Notes: a model not told the origin generated them from the letters alone. DNA of 64,000 nucleotides from Lachnospiraceae bacterium 10-1 (GCA_000403495.2 KE159819.1:174492-238491), one strand, 5' to 3'. Positions 10,009 to 18,794 are shown, counted from the first letter of the stretch. Numbers and translations: made by a program.

Positions 10009-10485
10009 ATGGGTATAAAAATGGAAAATGCATCAATGCTGAAATTTCATGGGGACGATATTATTTTGAAAGAAGGCGGAACTTATGAGGAAATGTACAA
10101 AATTATATCCGGTTCTGTGGCAGTTTATATCCGGTATGGGGAAAAGGAGGAACACTTGATTGGGATTTATTCCAAGTCCAAGTGTTTCGGCGAAACCAAT
10201 GTGCTTTCCAGCCAGCCAAGTATTTATACGGTTGTTGCTTATGAGGATGTGCTGCTGATGCGCATTACAAAGGATTCTCTGGAAGAATTTATCAGAAAAA
10301 ATCCCAGAAATGCAATTGATATTATGCAGAATATGGTACACACCAATATGCTGATGCAGAAAAATATTGACCTTCTGTTGGACGATATTTACGAAAAACA
10401 GGATATCAATAAGAGAAGAACAGAAGAAATGAAAGACAAGATTAAACAGTACCGCATGAACGGATTTAATCTTTTAGGAGTTTAA
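10009..10485 (+). CDS. Cyclic-nucleotide-binding-domain (CRP-like sensor) protein
   Basis: A single cNMP-binding beta-roll of ~158 residues, with the glycine pattern GGTYEEMYKIISGSVAVYI and the phosphate-binding-cassette-like CFGETNVLSS. There is no DNA-binding helix-turn-helix; the C-terminus is a charged helix. It is therefore likely a regulatory subunit and not a transcription factor. The open frame reaches to TTG 9940, but that codon lies inside a hairpin; ATG 10,009 (or 10,021) is a better start. It ends one base before the next gene (RBS TAGGAG overlapping its end), placing it in the operon between the two symporter paralogues. Confidence 0.78.
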   Translation: MGIKMENASMLKFHGDDIILKEGGTYEEMYKIISGSVAVYIRYGEKEEHLIGIYSKSKCFGETNVLSSQPSIYTVVAYEDVLLMRITKDSLEEFIRKNPRNAIDIMQNMVHTNMLMQKNIDLLLDDIYEKQDINKRRTEEMKDKIKQYRMNGFNLLGV

Positions 10486-10486
10486 G

Positions 10487-12063
10487 ATGCAGGATTACAC
10501 CCTGACAAATCATGATATAGATGTGCGTGTCATGATGTAGAGACATTTTTTGAACGTGCAAATGGGGAAAAAAGAGATATTATCCGCACACGACTGGCTG
10601 TGGAAGAGATACTGCTGAAATATCAGGACGCTTTTGGCACAAAGGGGACTTTTCAATTTCAGTGCAGAAAGCGGATGAACCGCCTGTATGCCGGGTTTTC
10701 TATTCCGGGAGAAAGAAATGATGTGGTTCATACGGACAGCGGCGAAGAAAGCGCTGTCATGCAAGGCATTCTTTCAGGGATGGGAGAAATTCCTACATGG
10801 CAGTTCAAAAACGGAGTCAATTACCTTACCTTTACACTAAAAAAGAGAAAATTATCTCCTGCAATATCACTGCTGGCAGCAGTGGCACTGGCTCTTTTTT
10901 GCGGTATGGTAAGTATTTTTTTACCGGAAAAATATGTTAATTTTCTTTCAGAGGAAATGATTACGCCTGTTTTTGACACATTTATGGGGCTGTTGAGCGC
11001 TGTTGCAGGTCCCCTGATATTTTTGTCGGTGGCAGGCGGTATTTATAATATCGGGGATATTGCAACGCTGGGAAAAGTGGGAAGGCGGATGATCAGCAGG
11101 TTTTTATGGATGACGCTGATTTTTACAACGGTATTCGGCGTTGCCATCCTGCCTTTATTTCCTCTTGCAGGCAGCGGAAGCAGTTCCTTTCAGCTTTCGG
11201 AACTTCTGGAGATGGTTCTTGGAATTGTACCGGATAATTTTTTCGCTCCTTTTTTGGAGGGAAATCCTTTGCAGATTATTTTTCTTGCAGCCCTTGCAGG
11301 GCTTGCAATGCTGATTCTGGGGAACAGGGCTGCGGCTGTTTCGTCATTTTTAGACCAGGCAAATGCTATTGTATTACTAATCATGGAAAATATCAGTGCT
11401 TTTGTCCCCGTTTTTATTTTTGGCAGTCTTTTCAATATGATTCTTGGTAAAAACTTTTCTGTACTGCTGAAAGCCTATAAAGTGCTGCCGGTTATGCTGC
11501 TTGGGGATGTTTTTCTGATGGCGGTTTACACAGGTCTTGTATGCATTCGTAAAAAAGTTTCTGTGGCAGTCTTCCTGAAAAAAGTTTTTCCGGTTTTTCT
11601 GATTGGTCTGACAACAGCTTCTTCTGCTGCCGCATTTTTGGAGAACAGGAAAGTGTGTGAGGAAAAGCTGGGGATTGATAAAAAAATTGTAAATATCGGT
11701 GTTCCTCTTGGTCAGGTGGTATTCATGCCGGGATTTTCTATTTTATATTTTGTAATGGGAATTTGCATGGCGGAGATTTATGGTGTGAAGATATCCCCGG
11801 TATGGCTGATTACAGCGCTGATCATTGCGGTAGTACTGGCTGTGGCTACACCGCCCATTCCCGGGGGTGCTCTTGCCTGCTATACGATTCTGCTTTTACA
11901 GCTTGAAATCCCTGCCCAGGCCATTGTGATTGCAGTTGCCATAAATGTGATACTGGATTTTTTTGCTACAGCAGTAGATTTGTTTTGTCTGGAGGCAGAG
12001 TTGACAGAACTGGCGGGGGATCTTGAGATGCTGGATGTGGAGAAAATCCGGAAAGCATTTTAA
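10487..12063 (+). pseudogene. Second GHKL-symporter fusion, frameshifted near its start
   Basis: The ATG at 10,487 has a good RBS (TAGGAG) and starts 1 base after the previous stop, but its frame hits TAG after 17 codons (about 10,538). From about 10,533 the -1 frame continues without interruption to 12,063. It gives the same architecture as the upstream paralogue: a degenerate GHKL-like domain (RLAVEEILLKYQ), then a complete DAACS symporter with TTASSAAAF and PPIPGGAL. A one-base deletion, a programmed shift or a sequencing error would all fit. Starting at the internal GTG 10,600 would lose half of the N-terminal domain. Apart from the shift the gene looks well preserved, so damage is recent or only apparent. 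Confidence 0.75.
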
Positions 12064-12160
12064 AATTATGTGGATAAGGAAGACAACATTAGAAAATTTG
12101 TTTTCAATGGGAATTGGCGCAGTGAAATTCATGACAAAGACTGACATATGTCCAAACTTC

Positions 12161-12201
12161 CCCATCATAAACTGTAACAAGTTTATGATGGGTGTTTTTT
12201 T
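12161..12201 (+). terminator. Strong rho-independent terminator ending the host operon
   Basis: A perfect 13-bp stem (12161-12173 with 12180-12192), 6-nt loop, then TGTTTTTTT. The ATG of the deacetylase follows directly after the T-run, leaving no room for a ribosome binding site other than the 3' arm of the stem itself. Confidence 0.9.
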
Positions 12202-12599
12202 ATGAAAAAGTACATAGAAAAAATCAGAAACAAAATCAGAATCTTTCCTCCAAAGCAGGAGGGACAAAGTGGAGAAGAGTATGCAAGGCAGAAGGTAATA
12301 CTGGGAATCAAATATGGCACTTTTGTGCTGGCGGCTTTTGCAGTGCTTAGAGGAATACTGGTGGCAGCCGGAGAAAATGTATCGGTGAGCAACAGCGTGG
12401 ACGGGCGGGAACTGCCTATTTATTGTGTAGACACAGATGAAAAAAAGATTGCTCTTTCTTTTGATGCCGCATGGGGAAATGAAGATACGGCTAAAATCCT
12501 GGAGATTTTGAAAAAACATGATGTACATGTGACTTTTTTTATGACCGGAGGGTGGGTGGAAAACTATCCGGATGATGTGAAAGCGATTTTGGCAGCAGG
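12202..12599 (+). pseudogene. PdaB-like polysaccharide deacetylase, 5' half (split by element insertion)
   Basis: It has a short basic N-terminus, one TM segment (~35-55) and the first NodB motif (ALSFDAAWG, where PdaB-type enzymes have FDISWG). The frame runs through FFMTGGWVENYPDDVKAILAAG and stops two codons into the element. The remaining part, with the metal-binding H-x3-H, is at 57,378-57,828. Joined at AGCAGG the two halves give 849 nt, 282 residues, in frame. The enzyme would de-N-acetylate cell-wall or spore polysaccharide outside the membrane. As it stands the membrane-anchored fragment lacks most of the catalytic domain. Its start codon abuts the upstream terminator, so expression or the true start is uncertain. 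Confidence 0.9.
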
Positions 12600-12620
12600 T
12601 GATTGAGTTATAATAATGAC
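12594..12620. other. attL: left junction of the element
   Basis: The shared core AGCAGG (12594-12599) is followed by the element arm, which ends in TAATGAC (12614-12620). TAATGAC is the inverted complement of GTCATTA at the right end (57355-57361). The two arms become symmetric around the core GG when the element ends are joined. Confidence 0.82.
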
Positions 12621-12739
12621 AGAGGGATTACTCTAGGAATTATCAGGGTTTTCACCTTTTGTCCTTATTACGAAAGGGCGGGCTCGCATAAATTCACAAA
12701 GGAGGGTTGTAGGAATCTACAATTAGCTGATTGTATAGT

Positions 12740-12776
12740 AAGGACTATTCAAGTGTGTTTGGGTAGTCCTTTTATT
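12740..12776 (+). terminator. Hairpin with weak T-tract upstream of parM
   Basis: AAGGACTA (12740-12747) pairs with TAGTCCTT (12764-12771), followed by TTATTG. It lies in the leader between the left end and the parM-like gene and could act as an attenuator, insulating the element from host transcription. Confidence 0.5.
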
Positions 12777-12809
12777 GTTGCAAAAATAGAGAAAAAGGAG
12801 AAGAAAAGC

Positions 12810-13727
12810 ATGGAACAGATTTACAGGATCGGCATTGACCACGGGTATGGGAACATCAAGACCGCCCACCACATTTTTGAATCCGGCGTGATCGAAAGGG
12901 GGAGGGCATCAGAGCTGGCAGGAATGACGGTAGAGTTTGAAGGGAAATTTTATGAAATCGGCTCTACCCACAAAGAATACCAGATGGACAAGGTATGAGA
13001 TGAAGATTATTATATCCTGACGCTGGCGGCTCTGGCAAAGGAATTGAAGGGCAGGGGCTTATGCAGCGCTTCCGTTATCCTTGCAGCCGGGCTTCCCATC
13101 AAGTGGCTTGGGGAGCAGGGAGAAGGCTTCCGGAAATATTTATTGCGGAATAAGGAAGTGACCTTCTGGTGCAATGATACCAGATACCATGTGAAGATTG
13201 AGGATGTGGAAGTCTATGCACAGGGATTTTCAGCTATCGCAGAGAACCTAAGAGACTATCAGGGTTTTAATATCGTGGTGGATATAGGAAACGGAACCAT
13301 GAACGTTATCTTTGTTGTGGATGGCGTTCCCGATTCTGCCCGCTACTATACGGAGCGTTTCGGCGTGGACTGCTGTGTGATAGAGATGCGGAGCGAGCTG
13401 ACAAACAAAGTACACAGCGTAGTGGATGACCATATTGTGAAAAAGGTCTTAAAGGACGGAACAGCGGATATTGGAGAAAAGTACCTGAAAGCAATCGGGG
13501 AGTGCGCTACGGAATACACTGAAAAAATCATGCGGAAGATAAGGGAGTATGGCTACAATGAAGAACTGGCAAAGCTCCATTTCCTTGGCGGCGGCGCCAT
13601 GCTGATGAAGCACTTTGCAAAGCTGGATAAGGACAGGGTGCATTTTATTGAGGATATCAATGCCAATGCAAAGGGTTATGAATACCTTTCCAACCAGCGC
13701 AGGATCAGGAAACTCAGGCAGAGGTAG
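12810..13727 (+). pseudogene. ParM/StbA-like actin-type segregation ATPase with in-frame TGA
   Basis: From ATG 12,810 (RBS AAGGAG) the frame begins YRIGIDHGYGNIKTAH, the phosphate-1 motif of actin-like ParM proteins. A TGA interrupts at 12,996-12,998, and the same frame then continues to 13,727 with VVDIGNGTMNVIFV (phosphate 2) and FLGGGAML (adenosine motif). A single base change would account for the stop. The whole is ~305 codons, a normal ParM length. ParM filaments push plasmid copies apart and need a ParR adaptor, encoded 14 bases downstream. In an ICE this pair is thought to stabilise the excised circle. Without read-through the filament protein would be missing. Confidence 0.82.
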
Positions 13728-13741
13728 GAGGCGCGGCGCAT

Positions 13742-14167
13742 ATGGCAGGAAGGGAAATTGTCAAGAATATCAAGCCTGTGTTCTGCCGCTTTGACATGGA
13801 TAATGAACAGGAGCGGCGGGCATGGCAGATTATCCAGAAACTTAGCAAAGGGGAAGGGAAGAAGCAGAAATATAATGACATCATTGCAAAGGCGGTGGTG
13901 GAATATTATGACAGGGCGGGGCAGATGCCCATGCGGAACGAGGAACTGCTGGAAAGGATAGAAGAGATCATTGACAGGAAGATGGATAAATCCCAAAAGG
14001 AAATGCTACAGATGCCCTATCCATTTCCCTATCCATACTCTTATCCGGCAGTGATGAACACACAGCCACCAGTACCGGCACAGCAACAGCAGGGAGAGAT
14101 ACAGCCAAAAAACGAAGAACTGAATGAGACCGCCCTCAGCTTTATGGATGGTCTCATGGGAATCTGA
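13742..14167 (+). CDS. ParR-like partition adaptor
   Basis: A 141-residue protein directly after the ParM-like gene. The N-terminal ~85 residues are a helical, basic domain beginning with REIVKNIKPVFCRFDMDNE, as in small ribbon-helix-helix-type partition proteins that accompany ParM in Firmicutes elements. The C-terminus is rich in Pro, Tyr and Gln (PYPFPYPYSYP) and ends in an acidic amphipathic stretch suited to contacting the filament. The assignment rests mainly on position and length. A direct-repeat centromere was not located by eye. Confidence 0.65.
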   Translation: MAGREIVKNIKPVFCRFDMDNEQERRAWQIIQKLSKGEGKKQKYNDIIAKAVVEYYDRAGQMPMRNEELLERIEEIIDRKMDKSQKEMLQMPYPFPYPYSYPAVMNTQPPVPAQQQQGEIQPKNEELNETALSFMDGLMGI

Positions 14168-14355
14168 CAGGGTGCTTTACGCATCCTGTTTTCTTTTGGG
14201 AAGAAAATATTATCGCATAAGGAGGCAGGGAAAAACAGAAAGAAAATCAATCAGAACAGAAAACGGAAAGCCGGGTTTTGTGTGCGGAGTTTTTTAACGT
14301 CCGTTGTCAGCCCCCGTTGTCAGGCTCCCACCTGCCCGGCAGTCCACGCTACACA

Positions 14356-14376
14356 CCCGGACGGAAACGCTCCGGG
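14356..14376 (+). other. Hairpin before tnpW
   Basis: CCCGGA (14356-14361) pairs with TCCGGG (14371-14376) around a 9-nt loop, about 24 bases before the tnpW start codon. A possible attenuator or old terminator; there is no T-run. Confidence 0.4.
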
Positions 14377-14399
14377 TATCTTTATGGAGGGAAATTCAT

Positions 14400-14573
14400 A
14401 TGGCAAAACAGGCAGATTATCCGGCGCAGAACCGGAAGGAAAATAAAAAAGTACAGTTTATCGTTTCCCGTGAGTTTGCGGGAAGCCAGACCATGCAGGA
14501 AGCCTTTGAGCAGCTTATTGAACGGCAGACCTGTGAACGGTTTGAGGAATGGCAAAAACGGCAAGCCAGCTAA
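14400..14573 (+). CDS. TnpW-like small transposon protein
   Basis: 57 residues, with GGAGG nine bases before the ATG. The core FIVSREFAGSQTMQEAFEQLI resembles the small proteins annotated as TnpW that sit directly upstream of large serine recombinases in clostridial mobile elements. Their function is not established; they may assist or regulate the recombinase. The gene lies 108 bases before the recombinase at 14,682 in the same direction. Confidence 0.6.
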   Translation: MAKQADYPAQNRKENKKVQFIVSREFAGSQTMQEAFEQLIERQTCERFEEWQKRQAS

Positions 14574-14681
14574 AGGACGGAACCGGAGAAAAAACGGAAA
14601 TCCGGCATAAAACAGTTGAAAGAATGGCGGGGGCATGGTATTATCATAGTATCGTGTCCCTGTTCATAGAAGGAGAAGCCT

Positions 14682-16337
14682 ATGAGCAGGAAAAATCATC
14701 TATCGATTCAGAAAATAACCGCCCTCTATTGCAGGATTTCCCTTGATGACGGCAGCCAGAATGAAAGCATGAGCATCTCGAACCAGAAACTTATGCTCAA
14801 ATATTACGCTGAAAAGAACGGTATGCCCCGGTACGAGTATTACGTGGACGACGGGTATACGGGAAGGAATTTCAACCGCCCTTCGTTTAAGCGTCTGATT
14901 GCCGACATTGAAGCGGGGAAGGTGGGCTGCGTGATAACCAAAGACCTTTCAAGGCTTGGGAGGAACTATATTGAAGCGGGCAGTTATATCGAAATCTTTT
15001 TCCCGAAACACAATGTAAGGTATATAGCGGTCACGGACGGCGTGGACAGCCTGACAAGGCAGGAAATGGACATTACGCCGTTTAAAAATATCCTGAATGA
15101 TATGTACAGCCGGGATATTTCAAAGAAAGTGCTTGCCGGGCGCATGACACGCTCCCGCCAGGGGAAGTTTGGCGGCGGGCAGCCGCCCCTTGGCTTGATG
15201 CGTGACCCGGAGGAAAGGGGACACCTTATCCTTGACCCGGACACTGCGCCGACTATCCGTAAAATCTATGACCTTGCCTTAAACGGCTGGGGGTGTATGC
15301 GGATAGCTAAACAACTGATGGAGGATAAAATCCCCATCACACGGGTAAAAAGCAATACGGAATGTGACGTGAATTATTATTCATGGGGGAGCGCACGGAT
15401 TAGCCATATCCTGCGGAACCCGTTTTACAAAGGCGCACATCTTGTCTGCCGGACGCACCAGAAAGGAATCCGCTCCAACACCTATGACATCATCCCCCGT
15501 GAGGAATGGGAAGTCCTTGAAGGCTGCCATGAAGCCATCGTAAGCCCGGAGGACTGGGAGAAGGTGCAGGAACTGATTGACCGCCGCCCTCCCATCATGG
15601 AGGGGAACGCCTGCCCCTTCTACAACCTGTTCCACGACATTATCTACTGCGCCACCTGCGGGAAGTCCATGCAGGTACGCTATGAGAAAGTGGGCAGAAC
15701 CGGGAAGAACCGCTTTACCGGCGAGGAACGGGAGCCGATAGACAAGGCGTATTATATCTGCCAGACCTATAACCGGCTGGGAAAAAACGCCTGCACCAGC
15801 CACAAAGTGGAAGCAAGGGATTTATATAACCTTGTATTGAAGGATATTCAGGAACTTGCGGCAATGGCGTTGAAAGACGTGGAATCGTTCTACCAGCGGA
15901 TTAGCAGCCGCATGGAGCGGCGGTATCTGGCGGACGCTTCGGAGATGGAGAAGGAGCGGGAACGGCTGGAAGCAAGGAACCGGGAGATTGACGATATGTT
16001 CCTGAACCTGTATACCGACAAGGCAAAGGGAATCCTGTCCGAGCAGCGGTTTGTGAAGCTGACGGCGGCAATGGAGCGGGAACAGGAGGAAAACCAGAAG
16101 CAGCTAAAAGAACTGGCACTCTCCCTGCGCCGCTCCAATGAGCAGGAAAGTGATGTCCGCACCTTTATCCGGGAAATCCGGCAGTACGCCGCAGTCCGGG
16201 AACTGGACGAGGGTATCTTAAACCGCCTTATCAGCTGGATTCTGGTGGGGGAGGTGAAAAAGGTTGACGGGGAGAAGTTTCAGGAAATCAAAATCATTTA
16301 TAACTTTGTCGGGGAGATACCAGCGGCAACAGAATAA
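14682..16337 (+). CDS. Large serine recombinase (TnpX/TndX type), internal copy
   Basis: 551 residues. The resolvase domain has the active-site serine in LYCRISLDD and the SRLGRN motif; a recombinase domain with NPFYKG, a zinc ribbon (CATCGKSM and a distal Cys) and a coiled coil (~400-480) follow. Starts at ATG 14,682 with AGAAGGAG upstream. It is distant in position and sequence from the three recombinases at the right end. With TnpW it may mark a second, nested or older mobile unit near the left end. Whether it serves the present att sites cannot be told from sequence. A strong hairpin follows at 16,356. Confidence 0.92.
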   Translation: MSRKNHLSIQKITALYCRISLDDGSQNESMSISNQKLMLKYYAEKNGMPRYEYYVDDGYTGRNFNRPSFKRLIADIEAGKVGCVITKDLSRLGRNYIEAGSYIEIFFPKHNVRYIAVTDGVDSLTRQEMDITPFKNILNDMYSRDISKKVLAGRMTRSRQGKFGGGQPPLGLMRDPEERGHLILDPDTAPTIRKIYDLALNGWGCMRIAKQLMEDKIPITRVKSNTECDVNYYSWGSARISHILRNPFYKGAHLVCRTHQKGIRSNTYDIIPREEWEVLEGCHEAIVSPEDWEKVQELIDRRPPIMEGNACPFYNLFHDIIYCATCGKSMQVRYEKVGRTGKNRFTGEEREPIDKAYYICQTYNRLGKNACTSHKVEARDLYNLVLKDIQELAAMALKDVESFYQRISSRMERRYLADASEMEKERERLEARNREIDDMFLNLYTDKAKGILSEQRFVKLTAAMEREQEENQKQLKELALSLRRSNEQESDVRTFIREIRQYAAVRELDEGILNRLISWILVGEVKKVDGEKFQEIKIIYNFVGEIPAATE

Positions 16338-16355
16338 TGTGAGATTATAGAAAGT

Positions 16356-16388
16356 CAGGAGGAATCCAACTTTTTAAGATTCCTCCTG
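16356..16388 (+). terminator. Hairpin after recombinase
   Basis: CAGGAGGAATC (16356-16366) pairs perfectly with GATTCCTCCTG (16378-16388). The T-run comes only after a further 14 bases, so this is terminator-like and not textbook. Confidence 0.5.
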
Positions 16389-16455
16389 TGCATTGGCGCT
16401 GTTTTTTTGCAGCTTCTTTTGGATTTAACCGTGAATACACAATAATTTTGCAAAA

Positions 16456-17013
16456 TTATTCACCTGTGATTATTACAATTTTCACAGCTTGAGTTGGATG
16501 TTCTTCATCATCAAGTGTCCCCCGGTAACTGATCTCAACTTTATCGCCCACAGCAATCGTGGAACCTCCTTTTGCCTCATGGGCACTTTCCGTGGAATAC
16601 CCTTCTAATATCGGGGTATTTTCCATAAAAAAATAATAGAGCATATCGTCCTCCGGAGTCCTGAGTGTAAGTATGTTTTCTTCATACTTTTCAATAATTC
16701 CTGCTATGGGATCGCCCGCTGGGATTTCTTCGACCGGGATTTCTTCGAGCGGAATTTCTTCGGCTTCCGAAGTGTTTTTTTTGGTTTCTTCTGTAATCTC
16801 TGACTTTGACGATTCTGTAACTTTTGCTTCTGTTTCTGTAGTTTTTGCATCTACAGTTTTTACATCTGCTACTTCTTCCTGAACCGTTTCTTTCGGGGAA
16901 TCATTCTCCACAGATATTTCATCCTTTTTTTGTTCCGATGAGCATCCGATCATCCCCATAGTTAAAGCTATCATAAACATCAGTATCAATTTCCTTTTCA
17001 TAATCTTTCCCAT
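16456..17013 (-). CDS. Lipoprotein of unknown function (downstream of a pair)
   Basis: The signal peptide ends in MGMIGCSS, a lipobox, so it should be a surface lipoprotein. Residues ~25-95 are a Glu/Thr/Lys-rich linker with a short repeat (EEIPLEEIPVEEIP). The C-terminal ~90 residues form a compact beta-rich domain (GDPIAGIIEKYEENILTLRT ... VGDKVEISYRG), like an OB-fold such as appears in the upstream lipoprotein. The start may be ATG 17,001, which gives the neatest signal peptide. It lies a few bases after the lipoprotein gene 17,020-17,571, in one operon. The family was not recognised. The position between a recombinase and a truncated coupling-protein gene suggests later arrival. Confidence 0.7.
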   Translation of the reverse strand: MGKIMKRKLILMFMIALTMGMIGCSSEQKKDEISVENDSPKETVQEEVADVKTVDAKTTETEAKVTESSKSEITEETKKNTSEAEEIPLEEIPVEEIPAGDPIAGIIEKYEENILTLRTPEDDMLYYFFMENTPILEGYSTESAHEAKGGSTIAVGDKVEISYRGTLDDEEHPTQAVKIVIITGE

Positions 17014-17019
17014 CACTTT

Positions 17020-17571
17020 CTAAAAGAATCGTATTTCCTTGGCATAAAATTTATCATTTTTAAAGCTGCCCTTCATTTCAACAGACATATGTACCTTCAA
17101 GTCCTGAAATTCAGCCTTTGTGTCCTCATAGCTTTCTCCATTTCCATCAGTGGTTTTTAAATAAAAACGGGTATCATCTTCCAAAATCACATGAATCAAC
17201 TGAGAATCAGGGAGATCGGCATTGGAGCTTGGAGAACTGTATGATAAGGAACCGTCATCAAGAATTTTTACTTTCTTTTCGGCAATGAAAAATGAGTCTT
17301 CTTCAATCTTCCAGACCTTACCCAGAAAATCCGCATCAACAGCAGCAGCGACATCCGGCTCTAGTACCTGCCATTTACCTGCTGTATTTTCCTGCAGTCC
17401 ATCCGTGTTTCCATCAATCTCTTTTGACGGCGCATCATTTAATTCCTCTAATAATGCTTCGTCTGTCTGGTTTTCTTCTGTCTTAGCAATAGAACCGGAA
17501 CCACATCCTGTAACCATTGTATTCAATATACAGACAGTACCGAGTAATATCATTACTTTTTTTAGTTTCAT
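17020..17571 (-). CDS. Lipoprotein of unknown function (upstream of a pair)
   Basis: 183 residues. The lipobox is MVTGCGSG after a basic-hydrophobic signal peptide, followed by an acidic linker and a beta-rich C-terminal domain of ~100 residues (FLGKVWKIEEDSFFIAEKKV ... KGSFKNDKFYAKEIRFF) that looks like an OB-fold. RBS AAGGAGG precedes the ATG. Both lipoproteins of the pair have the same layout and may be old duplicates. They are transcribed against the surrounding conjugation genes, in line with independent cargo. Confidence 0.7.
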   Translation of the reverse strand: MKLKKVMILLGTVCILNTMVTGCGSGSIAKTEENQTDEALLEELNDAPSKEIDGNTDGLQENTAGKWQVLEPDVAAAVDADFLGKVWKIEEDSFFIAEKKVKILDDGSLSYSSPSSNADLPDSQLIHVILEDDTRFYLKTTDGNGESYEDTKAEFQDLKVHMSVEMKGSFKNDKFYAKEIRFF

Positions 17572-17951
17572 AAATTACCTCCTTGTTATCATAGAAATAA
17601 CAGATATTATAGTTTGTCTAAATCATTTAAACAACCTATTTGTTGTGAAATGCTTCTTAAGTGTAGCAAACGTCCTTAAACCTCTCTTAACGATTTATCT
17701 TCTCTGTCCACCTTAATCCCAAATAAGGTTTAATTCTCTGTAGCTCTGCTGCACAGCAAGCTAATACCGAGCAGAGCAAGGCTGGTTTTAATACCCCGTA
17801 GCTTGTGTTTCTTGTAGTGGCGGCTCTGCTTTGTTTGAATAATGGATATTCAGGGGAACGCCTAATAAGGGAGGGAGAGGACAGCAGATCGACAGCTTTC
17901 ACAATCATATTATAATAAACAAAAATCCAAAAGAGTGAAGTATTCACTTGA
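17572..17951. other. Non-coding stretch between lipoproteins and VirD4 remnant
   Basis: Holds the probable promoter of the minus-strand lipoprotein pair (ACTATAAT about 35 bases before the RBS) and an 8-bp inverted repeat, GCTCTGCT (17743-17750) with AGCAGAGC (17770-17777). No credible gene was seen. The missing front part of the coupling-protein gene would be expected here, so a deletion or replacement breakpoint lies near 17,950. Confidence 0.5.
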
Positions 17952-18288
17952 CAATGTGGCAAAGAGCTTATGACGCCTGACGAGGTAAGGAAGCTGGACA
18001 ATAAGAAATGCATTGTCCTGATCCGGGGGGTGTGATCCTGTGATGGATTTTAAGTTTAATACTTTTAAGCATCCCATGTTCAAAAGAAGCGGTGACGGGA
18101 AAGGAAAGTGGTACGTCCATAACCCGCAGGATAAAAAGAAGCTGGATATCATAGACAAAGAAACCGCAGACCGGCTGAAAAAGGAAGCGGGGGAGGGCGG
18201 GAATGTCATCATCACCACCATAAATGCGGAAGAACTGGTAAGGCTTGGGAGTACGCCAGCCGGAAAGCCGGGGTTACAGGAGAAATAA
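17952..18288 (+). pseudogene. C-terminal remnant of VirD4/TraG-type coupling protein
   Basis: Reading from 17,952, KELMTPDEVRKLDNKKCIVL then IRG matches the conserved C-terminal end of VirD4-like ATPases in Firmicutes ICEs. It breaks at a run of six G's (18025-18030). In the next frame it continues DPVMDFKFNTFKHPMFKRSG to the stop at 18,288. One G fewer restores a continuous reading. Walker A and B and the membrane part, ~450 residues upstream, are absent. Without a coupling protein, DNA cannot be passed to the T4SS, so the element would need help in trans. The following pilin-like, VirB6-like and VirB4 genes are in normal order. Confidence 0.78.
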
Positions 18289-18435
18289 GAAATGATTCTA
18301 TTTTCAGAATAAAAGGAAAACCAGCCCAAAGAAACAGTGGAAACAAAAGCAATTAAAATTCAGCCAGCCCATGATGAACATGGAAACATAGCAGCCATTA
18401 ACCAGATTTTTTTGAAAAGAAAGGATTCAATCATT

Positions 18436-18780
18436 ATGAAAAGAAAAATTATGACAGTGACTACATTCAGCAGGAAAAGCAGGTTAAAAAGGAAGATTGT
18501 GCCCGCTGTGGCAGGGATCGCTGCCGGCGCATCCATGTATGCCCTGCCCGTCCATGCCTCCGGGGTATCGGAAGTCCTGAACCCTATCAACAACTTAAAG
18601 ACGCTGGTGCTTGCCATTATCGGCGCAGTGGGCGTGATCATCCTTGCAAAGAACGTGATGGAGTTTGCACAGGCGTACCAGCAGCAGGATTCCTCTTCCA
18701 TGAATTCCGCCCTTAAAGGGATCGTGGCAGGGCTTATCATGGCAGGCATTTCCGCAGTGATGACCTTCCTTGGATTCTAA
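18436..18780 (+). CDS. Maff2/VirB2-like small membrane protein (pilin-like)
   Basis: 114 residues from ATG 18,436 (RBS AAAGGA). It has a long basic N-terminus, a cleavable-looking segment ending near PVHASG, then two hydrophobic helices separated by a short polar loop (QAYQQQDSSSMNSALKG). This is the layout of VirB2/TrbC-type pilins and of Maff2 family proteins common in Firmicutes conjugative elements. Located between the VirD4 remnant and a VirB6-like gene, as expected for the T4SS operon. Confidence 0.72.
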   Translation: MKRKIMTVTTFSRKSRLKRKIVPAVAGIAAGASMYALPVHASGVSEVLNPINNLKTLVLAIIGAVGVIILAKNVMEFAQAYQQQDSSSMNSALKGIVAGLIMAGISAVMTFLGF

Positions 18781-18794
18781 AGGGGGAAAAGATT

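Noticed and set aside
12586..12614. Promoter across attL (weak -35 in the deacetylase, TATAAT in the element)
   Set aside because: The -35 half is poor (TTTTGG) and the TATAAT lies in the attP arm, so it is better explained as recombinase binding sequence.
14278..16388. TnpW plus recombinase as a complete nested transposon with defined ends
   Set aside because: No matching short repeats or restored target gene could be found on both sides by eye.
16740..16775. Short repeat in the lipoprotein gene as a regulatory or CRISPR-like repeat
   Set aside because: It encodes an in-frame Glu-Ile-Pro repeat of the linker and has no spacers.
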